This document shows, in pieces, positions 1 to 7,775 of a stretch of 18,033 nt of DNA (positions are counted from its first letter, which is position 1; each line of letters opens with the position of its first letter). The notes beneath the pieces were generated by a model. It was not told the DNA's origin, did not search any database, and saw nothing but the letters and a program-made list of their open reading frames with translations. Both the position numbers and the translations under genes were made by a program. Origin of the DNA: Poindextera sp035295705 (GTDB lineage: Bacteria; Pseudomonadota; Alphaproteobacteria; Caulobacterales; Caulobacteraceae). Location of the stretch: the NCBI GenBank assembly GCA_035295705.1, contig DATGIN010000259.1:1-18033 (forward strand). The letters are read 5' to 3'.

Positions 1-570
1 CCTGGGCGGCACGACGTCCTTGAAGTCGTCAAAGCTCTTCCAGGCCGGCTCGACCGGGTCGACGCCGGCGACCGGGGCGTAGATGGACGGCGCCTTCAGC
101 TCCAGCTCGGGGATGTAGCGCGGGCAGTTGGGGAAGATGTCGCTGGGCGTCACCTTCACCAGCATCTGGCCGCCGGGGAAGGCCTCCAGCCGCTCGTCCT
201 CGAAGGCGACCTCGGCGGTCCCATTCACGCGCAGACGACCTGGCCTTTCTCCGATGCGGAGGAACAGCAGCGCGACGCGCGGGTTGACGCGGATGTTGCC
301 GAGGCTGCGGAACATCCCGTTGCCGTCATAGTCGGGGAAGATGAGCAGGTCCGGCGCCGCGACGCGCACGAACCCCGGCATGCCGCCCTTGAACGAGCAG
401 TCCGGGCGCCCCGCCGCGTCGGCGGTGGCGAGGAAGAAGAACGGGACCGACTCCACGAACGCCTTGTCGGCGTCGGTGAACGTCGCATGCCGGGTCCTTT
501 CCTCGAGCCGGTCGGCAAGCGCGCGGCTGGCAAAGCGGTCCTGCAGCTCGCGCTGGCCCTGGTGGTACAT
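1..570 (-). CDS. Pyridoxamine 5'-phosphate oxidase-family (FMN-binding split barrel) protein, 3' end off the window
   Basis: The first 190 codons of a gene that leaves the window at its left edge without a stop. The protein has a helical N-terminus (residues 1-38). It is followed by the split-barrel core of the PPOX superfamily: a hydrophobic strand VPFFFLATA (42-50), the turn DAAGRPDCSFKGG (51-63), LLIFPDYDGNGMFRNLGNI (75-93, the conserved flavin-contact strand and loop), then NPRVALLFL (96-104) and the strand RLRVNGTAEV (112-121). DIFPNCPRYI (144-153) is typical of the larger PPOX proteins annotated only as pyridoxamine 5'-phosphate oxidase-related. Such proteins bind FMN or F420; the substrate cannot be told from sequence, and true PdxH activity is not implied. 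The ATG at 570 is chosen because AAGGAC lies just upstream and an in-frame stop (586-588) closes the frame. It starts 15 nt after the small ORF at 586-759, so the two are probably co-transcribed. Family assignment is solid; function is open. Confidence 0.88.
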   Translation of the reverse strand, partial: MYHQGQRELQDRFASRALADRLEERTRHATFTDADKAFVESVPFFFLATADAAGRPDCSFKGGMPGFVRVAAPDLLIFPDYDGNGMFRSLGNIRVNPRVALLFLRIGERPGRLRVNGTAEVAFEDERLEAFPGGQMLVKVTPSDIFPNCPRYIPELELKAPSIYAPVAGVDPVEPAWKSFDDFKDVVPPR

Positions 571-585
571 GGCGCTCGTCCTTTG

Positions 586-759
586 CTAGTCCTCCGCCCG
601 CTGGACCAGCCTGCGCCATAGACGGACCAAGCCCGCGAAGAGCGACCCCGATGGCGGCGGCGGCGCCTCGATCGGCTCGACCGCGCCCCAGGGCCCCCAT
701 TCGCGCGTCGGCTTCTGGCCGGGCTTGCCGCTCGCCGCGGCATTGTCTGTCCAGGGCAT
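586..759 (-). CDS. Small 57-aa ORF with an HflK-like N-terminal look, unknown function
   Basis: A 57-residue ORF beginning MPWTDNAAASGKPG and ending LVRLWRRLVQRAED. It has a proline/glycine-rich middle containing GPWG and a run of four prolines, then an amphipathic, Arg-rich C-terminal helix. The ATG at 759 is preferred over the upstream ATG at 783 because GGGGGAG lies 7 nt before it. It is 15 nt upstream of the PPOX-type gene on the same strand and divergent from mrp, with 98 bp between their starts. The opening (MPW-D/T-N, then K-P-G and GPWG) recalls the flexible cytoplasmic tail of alphaproteobacterial HflK, but no membrane segment or SPFH domain follows. That similarity is from memory of the family and may be compositional. 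Reality of the gene is supported by the SD, the spacing and a non-random composition; its function is unknown. Confidence 0.55.
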   Translation of the reverse strand: MPWTDNAAASGKPGQKPTREWGPWGAVEPIEAPPPPSGSLFAGLVRLWRRLVQRAED

Positions 760-792
760 CGGGAGGCTCCCCCTTCGAAACACGCTGGAGGC

Positions 793-821
793 TTGTAAAC
801 GCAGGCCCGGATCCGGATATG
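793..821 (+). promoter_or_regulatory. Possible sigma70-type promoter for mrp
   Basis: TTGTAA (793-798) and GATATG (816-821) are separated by 17 nt and lie 36 nt upstream of the mrp start codon, in the 98-bp gap between divergent genes. Both hexamers are imperfect matches to the consensus, and neither fits the Caulobacter GCTANAWC -10 form. This is a weak candidate only. Confidence 0.2.
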
Positions 822-857
822 AGACCCGAGCGGCCCTGGCCGCAAGACGAAGAACGC

Positions 858-2045
858 ATGGCCGAGGCGACCCCAGTTTCCCGCGCGAGCGTGCTCGCGG
901 CTCTGAACGAGGTGCGCGACCCCAAGTCCGGCAACGGCTTGACCGCCGCGGGGCTCGTGACGGCGCTGGTGCTGAGGGAAGACCGCGCCGGTTTCATGCT
1001 GGAGGTCGCCTCCGACGACGTCGCGCTGTACGCCCCGGTGCGCGACGCGGCCGAACAGGTGCTCAAGCGCGCCGCGCGGGTGGAGAAGGCGCAGGTCGTG
1101 CTGACCGCGATCGCGGACCCCGAGCAACGCCCGCCCGCGCCAGGCGTGGTGCGCGTGCGCCGCGGCGAGCGGCCGCCGCCGCCGCAGGCGCTTCGGGCGC
1201 CCGAGGGGCCGCAGCCGCGGGCGCTGAAGCCCCAGAACGTGCGCGAGGTGATCGCCGTGGCCAGCGCCAAGGGCGGCGTCGGCAAGTCGACCGTCGCGCT
1301 CAACCTCGCGGCCGGCATGGCGATGCTGGGGCGGCGCGTCGGGCTGCTCGACGCCGATGTCTACGGCCCTTCGATCCCGCGCATGACCGGCGTGGACGAA
1401 CAGCCGGAGCAGGTGCGCGACCCGGAGCGCAAGCTGTTGCCCCTCAAGGCGTGGGGCCTGAAGCTGATGTCGATCGGCTTCCTGGTCGATGAAGGCGCCC
1501 CGATGATCTGGCGCGGGCCCATGGCCTCATCGGCGCTGGGGCAGATGTTGAACGACGTGATCTGGGCCAGCGAAGACGAGCCGCTCGACGTCCTCGTCAT
1601 CGACATGCCGCCCGGCACCGGCGACGTACAGCTCAGCCTTGCCCAGGGCGTCTCGCTCTCCGGCGCGGTGATCGTCTCGACCCCGCAGCCGGTGGCGCTG
1701 ATCGACGTGCGCCGCGGCGTTGCGATGTTCGAGAAGACCCACGTGCCGATCCTGGGCGTCATCGAAAACATGGCGTTCTTTCCCGATCCCGCCACCGGCG
1801 AGCCGATCGAGATATTCGGCCGCGGGGGCGCCAAGGCGGTCGCGCAGGAGGTCGGCGCGCCGTTCCTGGGTGAGATCCCGATCGAGGTGGCGCTTCGCCA
1901 GGCCTGCGACGACGGCCGCCCGCTGGTGATCGACGGCGGCGAAACCGCGGCCGGCCGCGCGCTGATGGCGGCCGCAGAGGCCGTGCTCGATCGCCTCGAG
2001 CACGCAGCCCTCAAGCCGGCGCCCAGGATCGTGTTCGAGGACTAG
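858..2045 (+). CDS. mrp: Mrp/ApbC-type P-loop ATPase, Fe-S cluster carrier
   Basis: A 395-aa protein of the Mrp/NBP35 family, cytosolic ATPases that bind and deliver Fe-S clusters to apo-proteins. Residues 8-85 form the N-terminal MIP18 (DUF59) domain (VLAALNEVRDPKSGNGL at the start). A Pro/Arg-rich linker (about 92-126) follows. The ParA-like ATPase domain has the deviant Walker A SAKGGVGKST (136-145), LDADVYGPSIP, and the Mrp signature VIDMPPGTGDVQLSL. The frame is open well upstream, but the ATG at 858 fits the family because the DUF59 domain begins immediately after it. An upstream in-frame ATG at 819 is less likely. Only a weak purine stretch (GAAGAA) precedes the start. The CxxC motif that follows IENM in E. 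coli ApbC and human IND1 is missing: the equivalent stretch reads IENMAFFPDPATGEP, and the whole protein has a single cysteine. Its stop is 3 nt from the stop of the convergent transporter gene. Confidence 0.95.
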   Translation: MAEATPVSRASVLAALNEVRDPKSGNGLTAAGLVTALVLREDRAGFMLEVASDDVALYAPVRDAAEQVLKRAARVEKAQVVLTAIADPEQRPPAPGVVRVRRGERPPPPQALRAPEGPQPRALKPQNVREVIAVASAKGGVGKSTVALNLAAGMAMLGRRVGLLDADVYGPSIPRMTGVDEQPEQVRDPERKLLPLKAWGLKLMSIGFLVDEGAPMIWRGPMASSALGQMLNDVIWASEDEPLDVLVIDMPPGTGDVQLSLAQGVSLSGAVIVSTPQPVALIDVRRGVAMFEKTHVPILGVIENMAFFPDPATGEPIEIFGRGGAKAVAQEVGAPFLGEIPIEVALRQACDDGRPLVIDGGETAAGRALMAAAEAVLDRLEHAALKPAPRIVFED

Positions 2046-2048
2046 GCT

Positions 2049-3485
2049 CTACTCGGCGGCGGGAGCAGGCTCGAGCTGCTCGCCCAGCAGCGCTTCTTCC
2101 GCGGCGGCCGCGTCGACCTGCGCCAACGCCGAACGGATCTCGGCGTGGCGCTGGGAGTCGAGCTTGTAGCCAAAGAACATCGCGCCGCCGAACCAGACGA
2201 GGATGATCGGCGCGAAGAGGTAGCACATCTCCAATCCGAAGATGGCGCTCTTGGTGTTCACCGCGCCTTCCGCGCCGTTGTAGTGCACGAACGCCAGGAT
2301 CGGGAACACAATGGCGACGGTGATCGAGCCGCCGATCTTCGAGGTCGTGGTGACCATCGAGAAGAGGAGGCTGGTCAGGTCCTGCTTCTGTTCCAGCCGG
2401 ACCTCGTCGGCGACGTCGGCGATCATCGCGCGGACCAGCAGCAGGAAGGCGCTGGCGCAGAATCCCACGGCGAACATGCCGATGATGGTCGGGATCGTGT
2501 CGACGAACTTGTAGCCTGGCCAAACGCGCGGCAGGGCCATCAGCGCCGCCTGCGTGATCGAGTAGCAGACGCAGGCGATCTGCACGGTGCGATGCTTGCC
2601 GAAACGCCCGGCAAGGCGGCCCCAGAAGACGGCGCCGAAGATGCCGGCGCCGATGTAGGAGATGAGCAGCAGGCTGACGGCGGAGACCGTGAACCCCTTC
2701 GCGTCGTGGAAATAGTAGACGTAGAGCGGGGCGGTCGTGCCCGGGCCGAGCGTCAGCGTCAGGTCGGCCAGGATCAGGCGCAGCATCGACGGCCGCTTCA
2801 GCGCTTGCCAGTAGTCCGCGAGCTTGAACTTCGGCCGCTGTGGGATCGGCACGATCCGCTCCGGCGTGAATACGGTGGTGATCACCAACGCGATCGCGAT
2901 CGCAATGACGATGATCAAGCCGACCGTCGGCATGCTGGCCTTCGCGCCGGCGGTGATCTTGCCGTGGGTGAGGACCGGCAGGAGCAGGAAGGCGATCGAG
3001 CCGACCACGGCCATCGACTGCGTCCAGCCGTAAACGCGCGAGCGGTCGTTGTAGGTCTTCGCCAGCACCGCGCCCCAGGCCGCGAGCCCGAGCGTCATCA
3101 TCGAGCTGCCGGCGAAGGTCACGACCAGCCATAGGACCATGTAGCCGGACGTGACGCCGGAGAGCGGCGTCAACAGCATGTAGACCCCGAGCAACACCAG
3201 GGGAGCGCCCATGATGATCCACGGCCGATAGCGACCGATGGGCGTCTTGGTGCGGTCCATGAAGAGGGCGACGAGCGGATCGAACGCGATATCGATCACC
3301 CGCACCAGAACGATGGCGGCCGAGACGGCGATGAAGCTCACGCCCAGGCTGACGTAGTGCCGCGGCAAGTAGACGCCGAGGACGAGCGCCATGGCCGCCA
3401 TCGACACGCCGAGCGCGCCGTAACTGAACACGTTGTAGAGCGGGACTCTCGAGTCGGCGGTGGTTTGGCTTGCGTTCAATGACAC
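2049..3485 (-). CDS. GPH-family MFS transporter (copy 1)
   Basis: A 478-aa multi-pass membrane carrier of the glycoside-pentoside-hexuronide:cation symporter branch of the MFS (MFS_2 type), with about 12 hydrophobic segments. The diagnostic loop after the second helix is present: FMDRTKTPIGRYRPW (75-89), matching the D...G-R-x-R-P motif of the family. GPH members symport sugars or other small solutes with H+ or Na+; the substrate here cannot be inferred. The start chosen is GTG at 3485, because TTGGGAG (3494-3500) stands 8 nt before it; a TTG at 3500 would lie inside that SD. The product then begins MSLNASQ. It is a clear paralogue of the next gene upstream (shared GVYLPR-Y, TKTPIGRYRPW, YFHDA-GFT, FGKHRT, AAE C-terminus), so the pair is an old tandem duplication. 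It is probably read with the upstream carrier and the SDR. The stop lies 3 nt from that of convergent mrp. Confidence 0.9.
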   Translation of the reverse strand: MSLNASQTTADSRVPLYNVFSYGALGVSMAAMALVLGVYLPRHYVSLGVSFIAVSAAIVLVRVIDIAFDPLVALFMDRTKTPIGRYRPWIIMGAPLVLLGVYMLLTPLSGVTSGYMVLWLVVTFAGSSMMTLGLAAWGAVLAKTYNDRSRVYGWTQSMAVVGSIAFLLLPVLTHGKITAGAKASMPTVGLIIVIAIAIALVITTVFTPERIVPIPQRPKFKLADYWQALKRPSMLRLILADLTLTLGPGTTAPLYVYYFHDAKGFTVSAVSLLLISYIGAGIFGAVFWGRLAGRFGKHRTVQIACVCYSITQAALMALPRVWPGYKFVDTIPTIIGMFAVGFCASAFLLLVRAMIADVADEVRLEQKQDLTSLLFSMVTTTSKIGGSITVAIVFPILAFVHYNGAEGAVNTKSAIFGLEMCYLFAPIILVWFGGAMFFGYKLDSQRHAEIRSALAQVDAAAAEEALLGEQLEPAPAAE

Positions 3486-3605
3486 GCGGGCGTCTCCCAA
3501 TGACTTAATCAGGCGGCGCCGTTGGCGGCGCTCTTCTCGCCGCGGAGTAAATCATACCAATTTCGAGGCTGCACGCCCCGAGTTCGGGACCGTCGGCGCC
3601 CGGAG

Positions 3606-5036
3606 CTACTCGGCTGCGGCGTAGCGCTCGGGCTCCATCTGGCTGCCGGTCAGCCCGTCGATGACGGGCGCCTCGATCAGGCCGTCTCGCGCATCGAGCG
3701 CGGTGCGGATTTCCGCATGGCGGGCGGCGTTCAGCTTGTAGCCGATGTAGCAGGCGCCCCCCAGCATCACGAACACGACCGGCCCGATCAGATACACGAG
3801 CTCCAGGCCATGAATCGCCGCCGGCGTATTGATGGCCCCGTCCTTGGCCTTGTAGCCGATCGCCCCCAGCACGGTGAAAGACAGCGTGATCGAGAGGGCG
3901 CCGGCGACCTTCTGCGTCATGGTGATCATCGAGTAGAGTAAACCCACGCGGTTCTTTCCCTGCTCGAGCCGCACGGCGTCGCCCACGTCGGCGACCATGG
4001 CTCGGTCCAAGAGCGCGAAGCTGGTGGCGAGGAACCCCATGATGAACATGAAGATTCCGACCGGGATCATCTGCCCCTTCGGCATGAACGTCAGCGTGAT
4101 CAGGCCCAGCGAGTAGCCGGTGGCGGTGGCCATCAGCGTGCGGTGCTTGCCGAAACGCATGGCGACGCGGCTTATCACGCCGGCGCCGACGACGCCGGCG
4201 GCGACGTAGATCAGCAGCTGCAGGCCGGCCTGCGGGATCGTGAAGCCCCGGGCGTCGTGGAAGTAGAAGAGGTAGATCGCCCCCATCCAGCCGGGGCCGA
4301 GCGCGAGGCAGAAGTCGGCGATGATGATGCGCGCCATGTCCGGCCTCAGCACCATCTGCAGATAGTCGCGCAGGCCGACCCGCTCTTCGTGCGTCTCGCT
4401 CACGATGCGCTCCGGCGTTCGCACCAGCGCCAGGAGCACGCCGACAGGGGCCGAGATGATGACGAACCAGCCCATCAACGGGACGGCGCCGCCGGCGGCC
4501 AGATGCAGGCGCCCCTCGATGACCGGCAGCACGAGCACGCTCGTCGCGCCGATGATCCCGACCACCTGCAGGACGCCGAACACCCTCGACCGCTCGTGGT
4601 ACTTGGCGGCCACCACCGAAGCCCAGGACGAGTGCGAGAGCGCCAGGATCGACGTGCCGATGTAGTAGATGAAGAGCCAGGCCAGCAGGTAGGCGAACGA
4701 GACCTTCGTGAACGGCTCGAACAGCATGAAGACAGCCAGCATCAGGATCGGGGCGCCGGCGATCAGCCAGGGGCGATAGCGCCCGATCGGCGTCTTCGTG
4801 TGATCCATCACGACGCCGAGCACCGGGTCTACCGCGGTGTCGACCAGGCGGATCAAGCCGAACGCGCCGCCAACGGCGGCCAGCGCCAGCCCGAAATGGC
4901 CGGCGTAGTAGCGGGGCAGATAGACCCCGAGCGCGATGGCAAGCGCGCCGGTGGGCAGGCCCGGCAGGGCGAACGCGATCAGCGCCGGCAGCGACAGACG
5001 AATGTGGGCGGGGGCGGCGTCAGGCGTCGATGTCAC
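3606..5036 (-). CDS. GPH-family MFS transporter (copy 2)
   Basis: A 476-aa membrane carrier, paralogous to the gene 120 bp downstream and of almost the same length. The family loop VMDHTKTPIGRYRPW lies at residues 76-90. The central YLFYFHDARGFTIPQAGLQL and the MRFGKHRTLMATATGYS region align with copy 1, and both proteins end in -AAE. The long open frame extends upstream to 5384, but that part is antisense to the SDR gene and reads as Arg-rich noise. GTG at 5036 is taken as the start, with AGGA 7 nt before it and a normal short cytoplasmic N-terminus (MTSTPDAAPAHIRLSLP). The gene follows the SDR by 119 bp on the same strand. Divergence between the two copies suggests different substrates rather than a recent duplication. 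The substrate is unknown; neighbouring CoA and SDR enzymes make a lipid- or steroid-like compound as plausible as a sugar. Confidence 0.9.
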   Translation of the reverse strand: MTSTPDAAPAHIRLSLPALIAFALPGLPTGALAIALGVYLPRYYAGHFGLALAAVGGAFGLIRLVDTAVDPVLGVVMDHTKTPIGRYRPWLIAGAPILMLAVFMLFEPFTKVSFAYLLAWLFIYYIGTSILALSHSSWASVVAAKYHERSRVFGVLQVVGIIGATSVLVLPVIEGRLHLAAGGAVPLMGWFVIISAPVGVLLALVRTPERIVSETHEERVGLRDYLQMVLRPDMARIIIADFCLALGPGWMGAIYLFYFHDARGFTIPQAGLQLLIYVAAGVVGAGVISRVAMRFGKHRTLMATATGYSLGLITLTFMPKGQMIPVGIFMFIMGFLATSFALLDRAMVADVGDAVRLEQGKNRVGLLYSMITMTQKVAGALSITLSFTVLGAIGYKAKDGAINTPAAIHGLELVYLIGPVVFVMLGGACYIGYKLNAARHAEIRTALDARDGLIEAPVIDGLTGSQMEPERYAAAE

Positions 5037-5155
5037 GGTGGGATCCTGGGCAAACGATTGTACGGCCACGCCTCTTGCCCGGGCGCGTTTCCGCGCAGGG
5101 AAGCCTGCCGTCGGCGACAGCGCAAGCGCATTCGCTGGCGCCGTTCGGTTGAGCT

Positions 5156-6064
5156 TTAGGCCGTCTGGCTCATGCGGCGCATGAACTTGGCGGTCTGCTC
5201 GCCGCCGTTGGCGTAGGCCTGCTGGCCGGCGGGGTCGGCGATCTGCGCCCAGTTGTCGCGCACTTCCTCCGCCGAGAGGCCGCCTTCGCCGAGATAGACG
5301 CCCTCGGTCTCGTAGATGCGGGCGAGGGAGAAGACCCCGGCGCCGGCGGTCAGGATCACGCCGGTCGGCGCCTCCTCCGAGCACAGGTAGACCACTCCAG
5401 GCGTGACATAGTCGGGCTTGAGCCGCTCGGCGATCTGCGGCGGCATCAGCGCAGCGGTCATGCGCGTCGCCGCCACAGGCGAGATGGCGTTCACGTGCAC
5501 GTTGTTCTTCTGCCCTTCGAGCTTGAGGCTGTTCATGAAGCCGACCAGGGACAGTTTGGCCGCTCCGTAGTTCGTCTGGCCGAAGTTGCCATAGAGGCCG
5601 GTCGACGACGTCGTCACCACGATCCGCCCGTAGTTCTGCTCGCGCATGATCTCCCAGACCGCCTTGGCGGGCTTCACGGCGCCCATCAGGTGGACGTTCA
5701 GCACGAACTCGAAGTCGGCGATCTCCATCTTGGCGAACGATTTGTCGCGCAGCACGCCGGCGTTGGCGATCAGGATGTCGACGCGGCCCCAGGCGTCCAT
5801 CGCAGCCTTGACCATGTTCGCCACGCCCGCTTCGTCGGTGACGGAGGCGCCGTCAGCGATCGCCTGGCCGCCGGCGTCCTTGATCTCGGCCGTCACCGCT
5901 TTGGCCGCTTCGGACGAGCCTCCGGACCCGTCCACGGCGCCGCCGAGATCGTTCACGACCACCTTGGCGCCCCGCCGGGCGAGTTCGAGCGCGTGCTGGC
6001 GGCCTAGGCCGCCGCCGGCGCCGGTCACGATCGCCACCTTGCCGTCGAAGCGGATGTCCGCCAT
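5156..6064 (-). CDS. SDR-family dehydrogenase resembling the (3R)-hydroxyacyl-CoA dehydrogenase domain of MFE-2
   Basis: A 302-aa classical short-chain dehydrogenase/reductase. The nucleotide-binding TGAGGGLG motif is at residues 14-21, IANAG at 99-103 (variant of NNAG), catalytic Asn in LNVHL (N123), Ser in TTSSTG (153/154) and YGAAK with Tyr166 and Lys170. The opening DGKVAIVTGAGGGLGRQHAL, with KVVVNDLGG at the end of the second strand and a C-terminal extension of about 50 residues, matches bacterial relatives of the dehydrogenase domain of peroxisomal multifunctional enzyme type 2 (HSD17B4). That suggests oxidation of 3-hydroxyacyl-CoA or a steroid alcohol with NAD(H); this is inference. 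The ATG at 6064 is used instead of the in-frame start at 6091, because GAGGA lies 8 nt upstream and the Rossmann fold starts at once. It is divergent from the SHOCT gene and is probably first in a unit with the two GPH carriers. Confidence 0.93.
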   Translation of the reverse strand: MADIRFDGKVAIVTGAGGGLGRQHALELARRGAKVVVNDLGGAVDGSGGSSEAAKAVTAEIKDAGGQAIADGASVTDEAGVANMVKAAMDAWGRVDILIANAGVLRDKSFAKMEIADFEFVLNVHLMGAVKPAKAVWEIMREQNYGRIVVTTSSTGLYGNFGQTNYGAAKLSLVGFMNSLKLEGQKNNVHVNAISPVAATRMTAALMPPQIAERLKPDYVTPGVVYLCSEEAPTGVILTAGAGVFSLARIYETEGVYLGEGGLSAEEVRDNWAQIADPAGQQAYANGGEQTAKFMRRMSQTA

Positions 6065-6178
6065 GGCCGTCTTCCTCGTTCCACGATGCAATGAGAGGCG
6101 TGAGCTTCTGTGCGGCGTGGCGGGACGTCAAGCGAGCCCCGCTATCGTGCTATGCTCGCGGCCAAGGAGCGGCAGGAG

Positions 6179-6436
6179 ATGTGGTTTCCGATGCTGGGGC
6201 TTGGAATCCTGTTCGGGGTGTTCCTGCTGCTCTTCAAGGGCATCCTCGGGCTCATCGTCATCGCACTCGTCATCTGGGCGATTTCCCGCGCTGCGTCGAA
6301 CAGCGGCCCCACCACAGCCGTTAGGAGCCGCTCAGCCGGGCTGGAGATCCTCGAGCAGCGCTACGCCCGCGGCGAGATCGGCCGGGAGGAGTATCTCGAA
6401 AAGAAGCGGGACCTCCTGGCCGGGCACATGCCCTGA
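6179..6436 (+). CDS. Small SHOCT-domain membrane protein
   Basis: An 85-aa protein with a strongly hydrophobic N-terminal half (residues 4-36, GLGILFGVFLLLFKGILG onward), which can form one long or two short membrane segments. A short linker follows, then a C-terminal SHOCT motif (LEILEQRYARGEIGREEYLE, 55-74). SHOCT is a short helical C-terminal motif thought to mediate oligomerisation; no enzymatic role is known. The ATG at 6179 is selected because AAGGAG lies 9 nt upstream; an ATG at 6152 would add nine polar residues and leave the SD inside the gene. The stop TGA (6434-6436) directly abuts the stop of convergent chrA, together forming TGATCA, so no separate terminator fits between them. 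It shares a 114-bp divergent promoter region with the SDR. Confidence 0.85.
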   Translation: MWFPMLGLGILFGVFLLLFKGILGLIVIALVIWAISRAASNSGPTTAVRSRSAGLEILEQRYARGEIGREEYLEKKRDLLAGHMP

Positions 6437-7663
6437 TCAGACCAGGACGCTGCCGATCCCGACGGCGAGGCCCAGCAAGACGACAATGATCGGCGGCGCG
6501 CGGAAGGCCACGAGCAGCACGAAGCCGGCGAGCGCGGCGGTGAAGTCGGCCGGCGACTTGACGGTGCTGACCCAGAGCGTGGCGTAGAGCGCGGCGGCGA
6601 GGATGCCGACGACGGCGGCGTTGGCGCCGCGCATCGCCGCTTGCGCCATCGGCAACCCGCGCAGGAACGCCCAGAAGGGCAGGGCGGCGACGAGGATGAG
6701 GAGCCCGGGCAGGTAGAGCGCCGCCAGGCCGAACGCCGCGCCGGCGACGCCGTCCGGGACGCTCGGCATCGCCGCCCCGAGGTAGGCGCCGAAGCTGAAC
6801 AGCGGCCCGGGCATCGCCTGCGCCGCGCCATAACCGGCGAGGAAGGCGTCCTGGCTTATCCAGCCGGGGTCGACGACCGCGTGCTTCAGGAGCGGCAGGA
6901 CGACGTGGCCGCCGCCGAACACGAGCGCGCCGGACCGATAGAAGGCGTCGAAGCGGGCGATGACGTCGGCGTGGGTGGCGGCGGCGAGCGCGGGCGCGCC
7001 GGCGAGCAGCACGACGTAAAGCGCGAACGCGGCGATCCCGACCGGCCGCGAGACCCGGAAGTCGTGCGCCCCGGTCGGCGCGGCGCCGGCGCCGTCGCGG
7101 CAGAGCACCAGGCCCGCCAGAGCGCCAACGCCGATCGCCGCCAACTGGGCGACCGTCGCGGAGAGGAAGGCGATCATGGCGACCGCCGCCACGGCGATCG
7201 CCGCGCGCCGCCCATCCGGCGTCAGCGTGCGCGCCATGCCGAACACCGCCTGCGCGACGACGGCCACGGCGACCAGCTTCAGACCATGGATCGCGCCCTG
7301 GGCGACCGCGCCCCGCGTCGCAGCCGCGCCCAGGGCGATCGCCGTCATCAGGATCGCGGAGGGGAGGGTGAACCCGCACCAGGCGGCGAGCGCGCCCAGC
7401 GGTCCGGCGCGCATCAGGCCGAGTGCGAAGCCGACCTGGCTCGACGCCGGCCCGGGCAGGAACTGGCAGAGCGCGACGAGGTCCGCATAGGTCGCCTCGT
7501 CGAGCCAGGCGCGGCGGCGGACGAACTCCTCGCGGAAGTAGCCCAGATGGGCGATCGGCCCGCCGAACGCCGACACGCCCAACCGCGAAAACGCGAGCAG
7601 GACTTCGAGCGGGCTGCCCTGAACCTTGCCGGCGGCGGGCGTCGCGTGTCGCGGGTCTTCCAT
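6437..7663 (-). CDS. chrA: Two-domain ChrA-type chromate transporter
   Basis: A 408-aa inner-membrane protein of the CHR family with two homologous halves. The first has SAFGGPIAHLGYFREEFV (FGGP at 33-36) and QFLPGP (67-72); the second has LVFGGGHVVLPLL (FGGGH at 249-253) and QAMPGP (282-287). Long family members of about 400 residues are the bidomain type that expels chromate, and possibly sulfate-like anions, from the cytoplasm. No chrB or chrF regulator is visible here, so a chromate-resistance role is inferred from family only. The start is the ATG at 7663; no strong SD is seen, and no other start lies nearby before the first conserved segment. It follows the HlyD adaptor gene by 112 bp on the same strand, and could be on the exporter transcript or have its own promoter. 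Its stop abuts that of the convergent SHOCT gene. Confidence 0.93.
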   Translation of the reverse strand: MEDPRHATPAAGKVQGSPLEVLLAFSRLGVSAFGGPIAHLGYFREEFVRRRAWLDEATYADLVALCQFLPGPASSQVGFALGLMRAGPLGALAAWCGFTLPSAILMTAIALGAAATRGAVAQGAIHGLKLVAVAVVAQAVFGMARTLTPDGRRAAIAVAAVAMIAFLSATVAQLAAIGVGALAGLVLCRDGAGAAPTGAHDFRVSRPVGIAAFALYVVLLAGAPALAAATHADVIARFDAFYRSGALVFGGGHVVLPLLKHAVVDPGWISQDAFLAGYGAAQAMPGPLFSFGAYLGAAMPSVPDGVAGAAFGLAALYLPGLLILVAALPFWAFLRGLPMAQAAMRGANAAVVGILAAALYATLWVSTVKSPADFTAALAGFVLLVAFRAPPIIVVLLGLAVGIGSVLV

Positions 7664-7775
7664 CGAGCGCCGCTATACCGCCGGAATCGCCCCCACGCAG
7701 AGGTCGCGGAGCAGGCGCGCGGATCACCAAGGCGCGGCGCGCGCTCCATGCCCGCCGACGGCTCTGCGTCGCCGG

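Noticed and set aside
651..857. 69-residue N-terminal extension of mrp
   Set aside because: It overlaps the small minus-strand ORF, has no similarity to Mrp N-termini and no SD at 651; the DUF59 domain starts right after the ATG at 858.
225..1318. Long minus-strand open frames (300 and 330 aa) opposite the mrp 5' half
   Set aside because: They overlap mrp and the PPOX gene in the wrong frame, are Arg/Ala/Gly-rich with no domain, and arise from very high GC content.
2890..2903. GCGATCGCGATCGC, resembling the cyanobacterial HIP1 palindrome
   Set aside because: It lies in the GPH carrier and encodes an Ala-Ile run in a membrane helix; codon usage explains it.
3516..3531. GC-rich hairpin (6-bp stem, 4-nt loop) upstream of the first GPH carrier
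   Set aside because: No T-tract follows it on either strand and such short GC stems are expected by chance at this composition.
5083..5096. GCGCG-loop-CGCGC hairpin between the SDR and the second GPH carrier
   Set aside because: Five-bp stem with a four-base loop and no T-tract; too weak to call a terminator or a riboswitch.
5037..5384. 116-residue N-terminal extension of the second GPH carrier
   Set aside because: It runs antisense into the SDR gene and is Arg-rich noise; GTG at 5036 has an SD and gives the same length as its paralogue.
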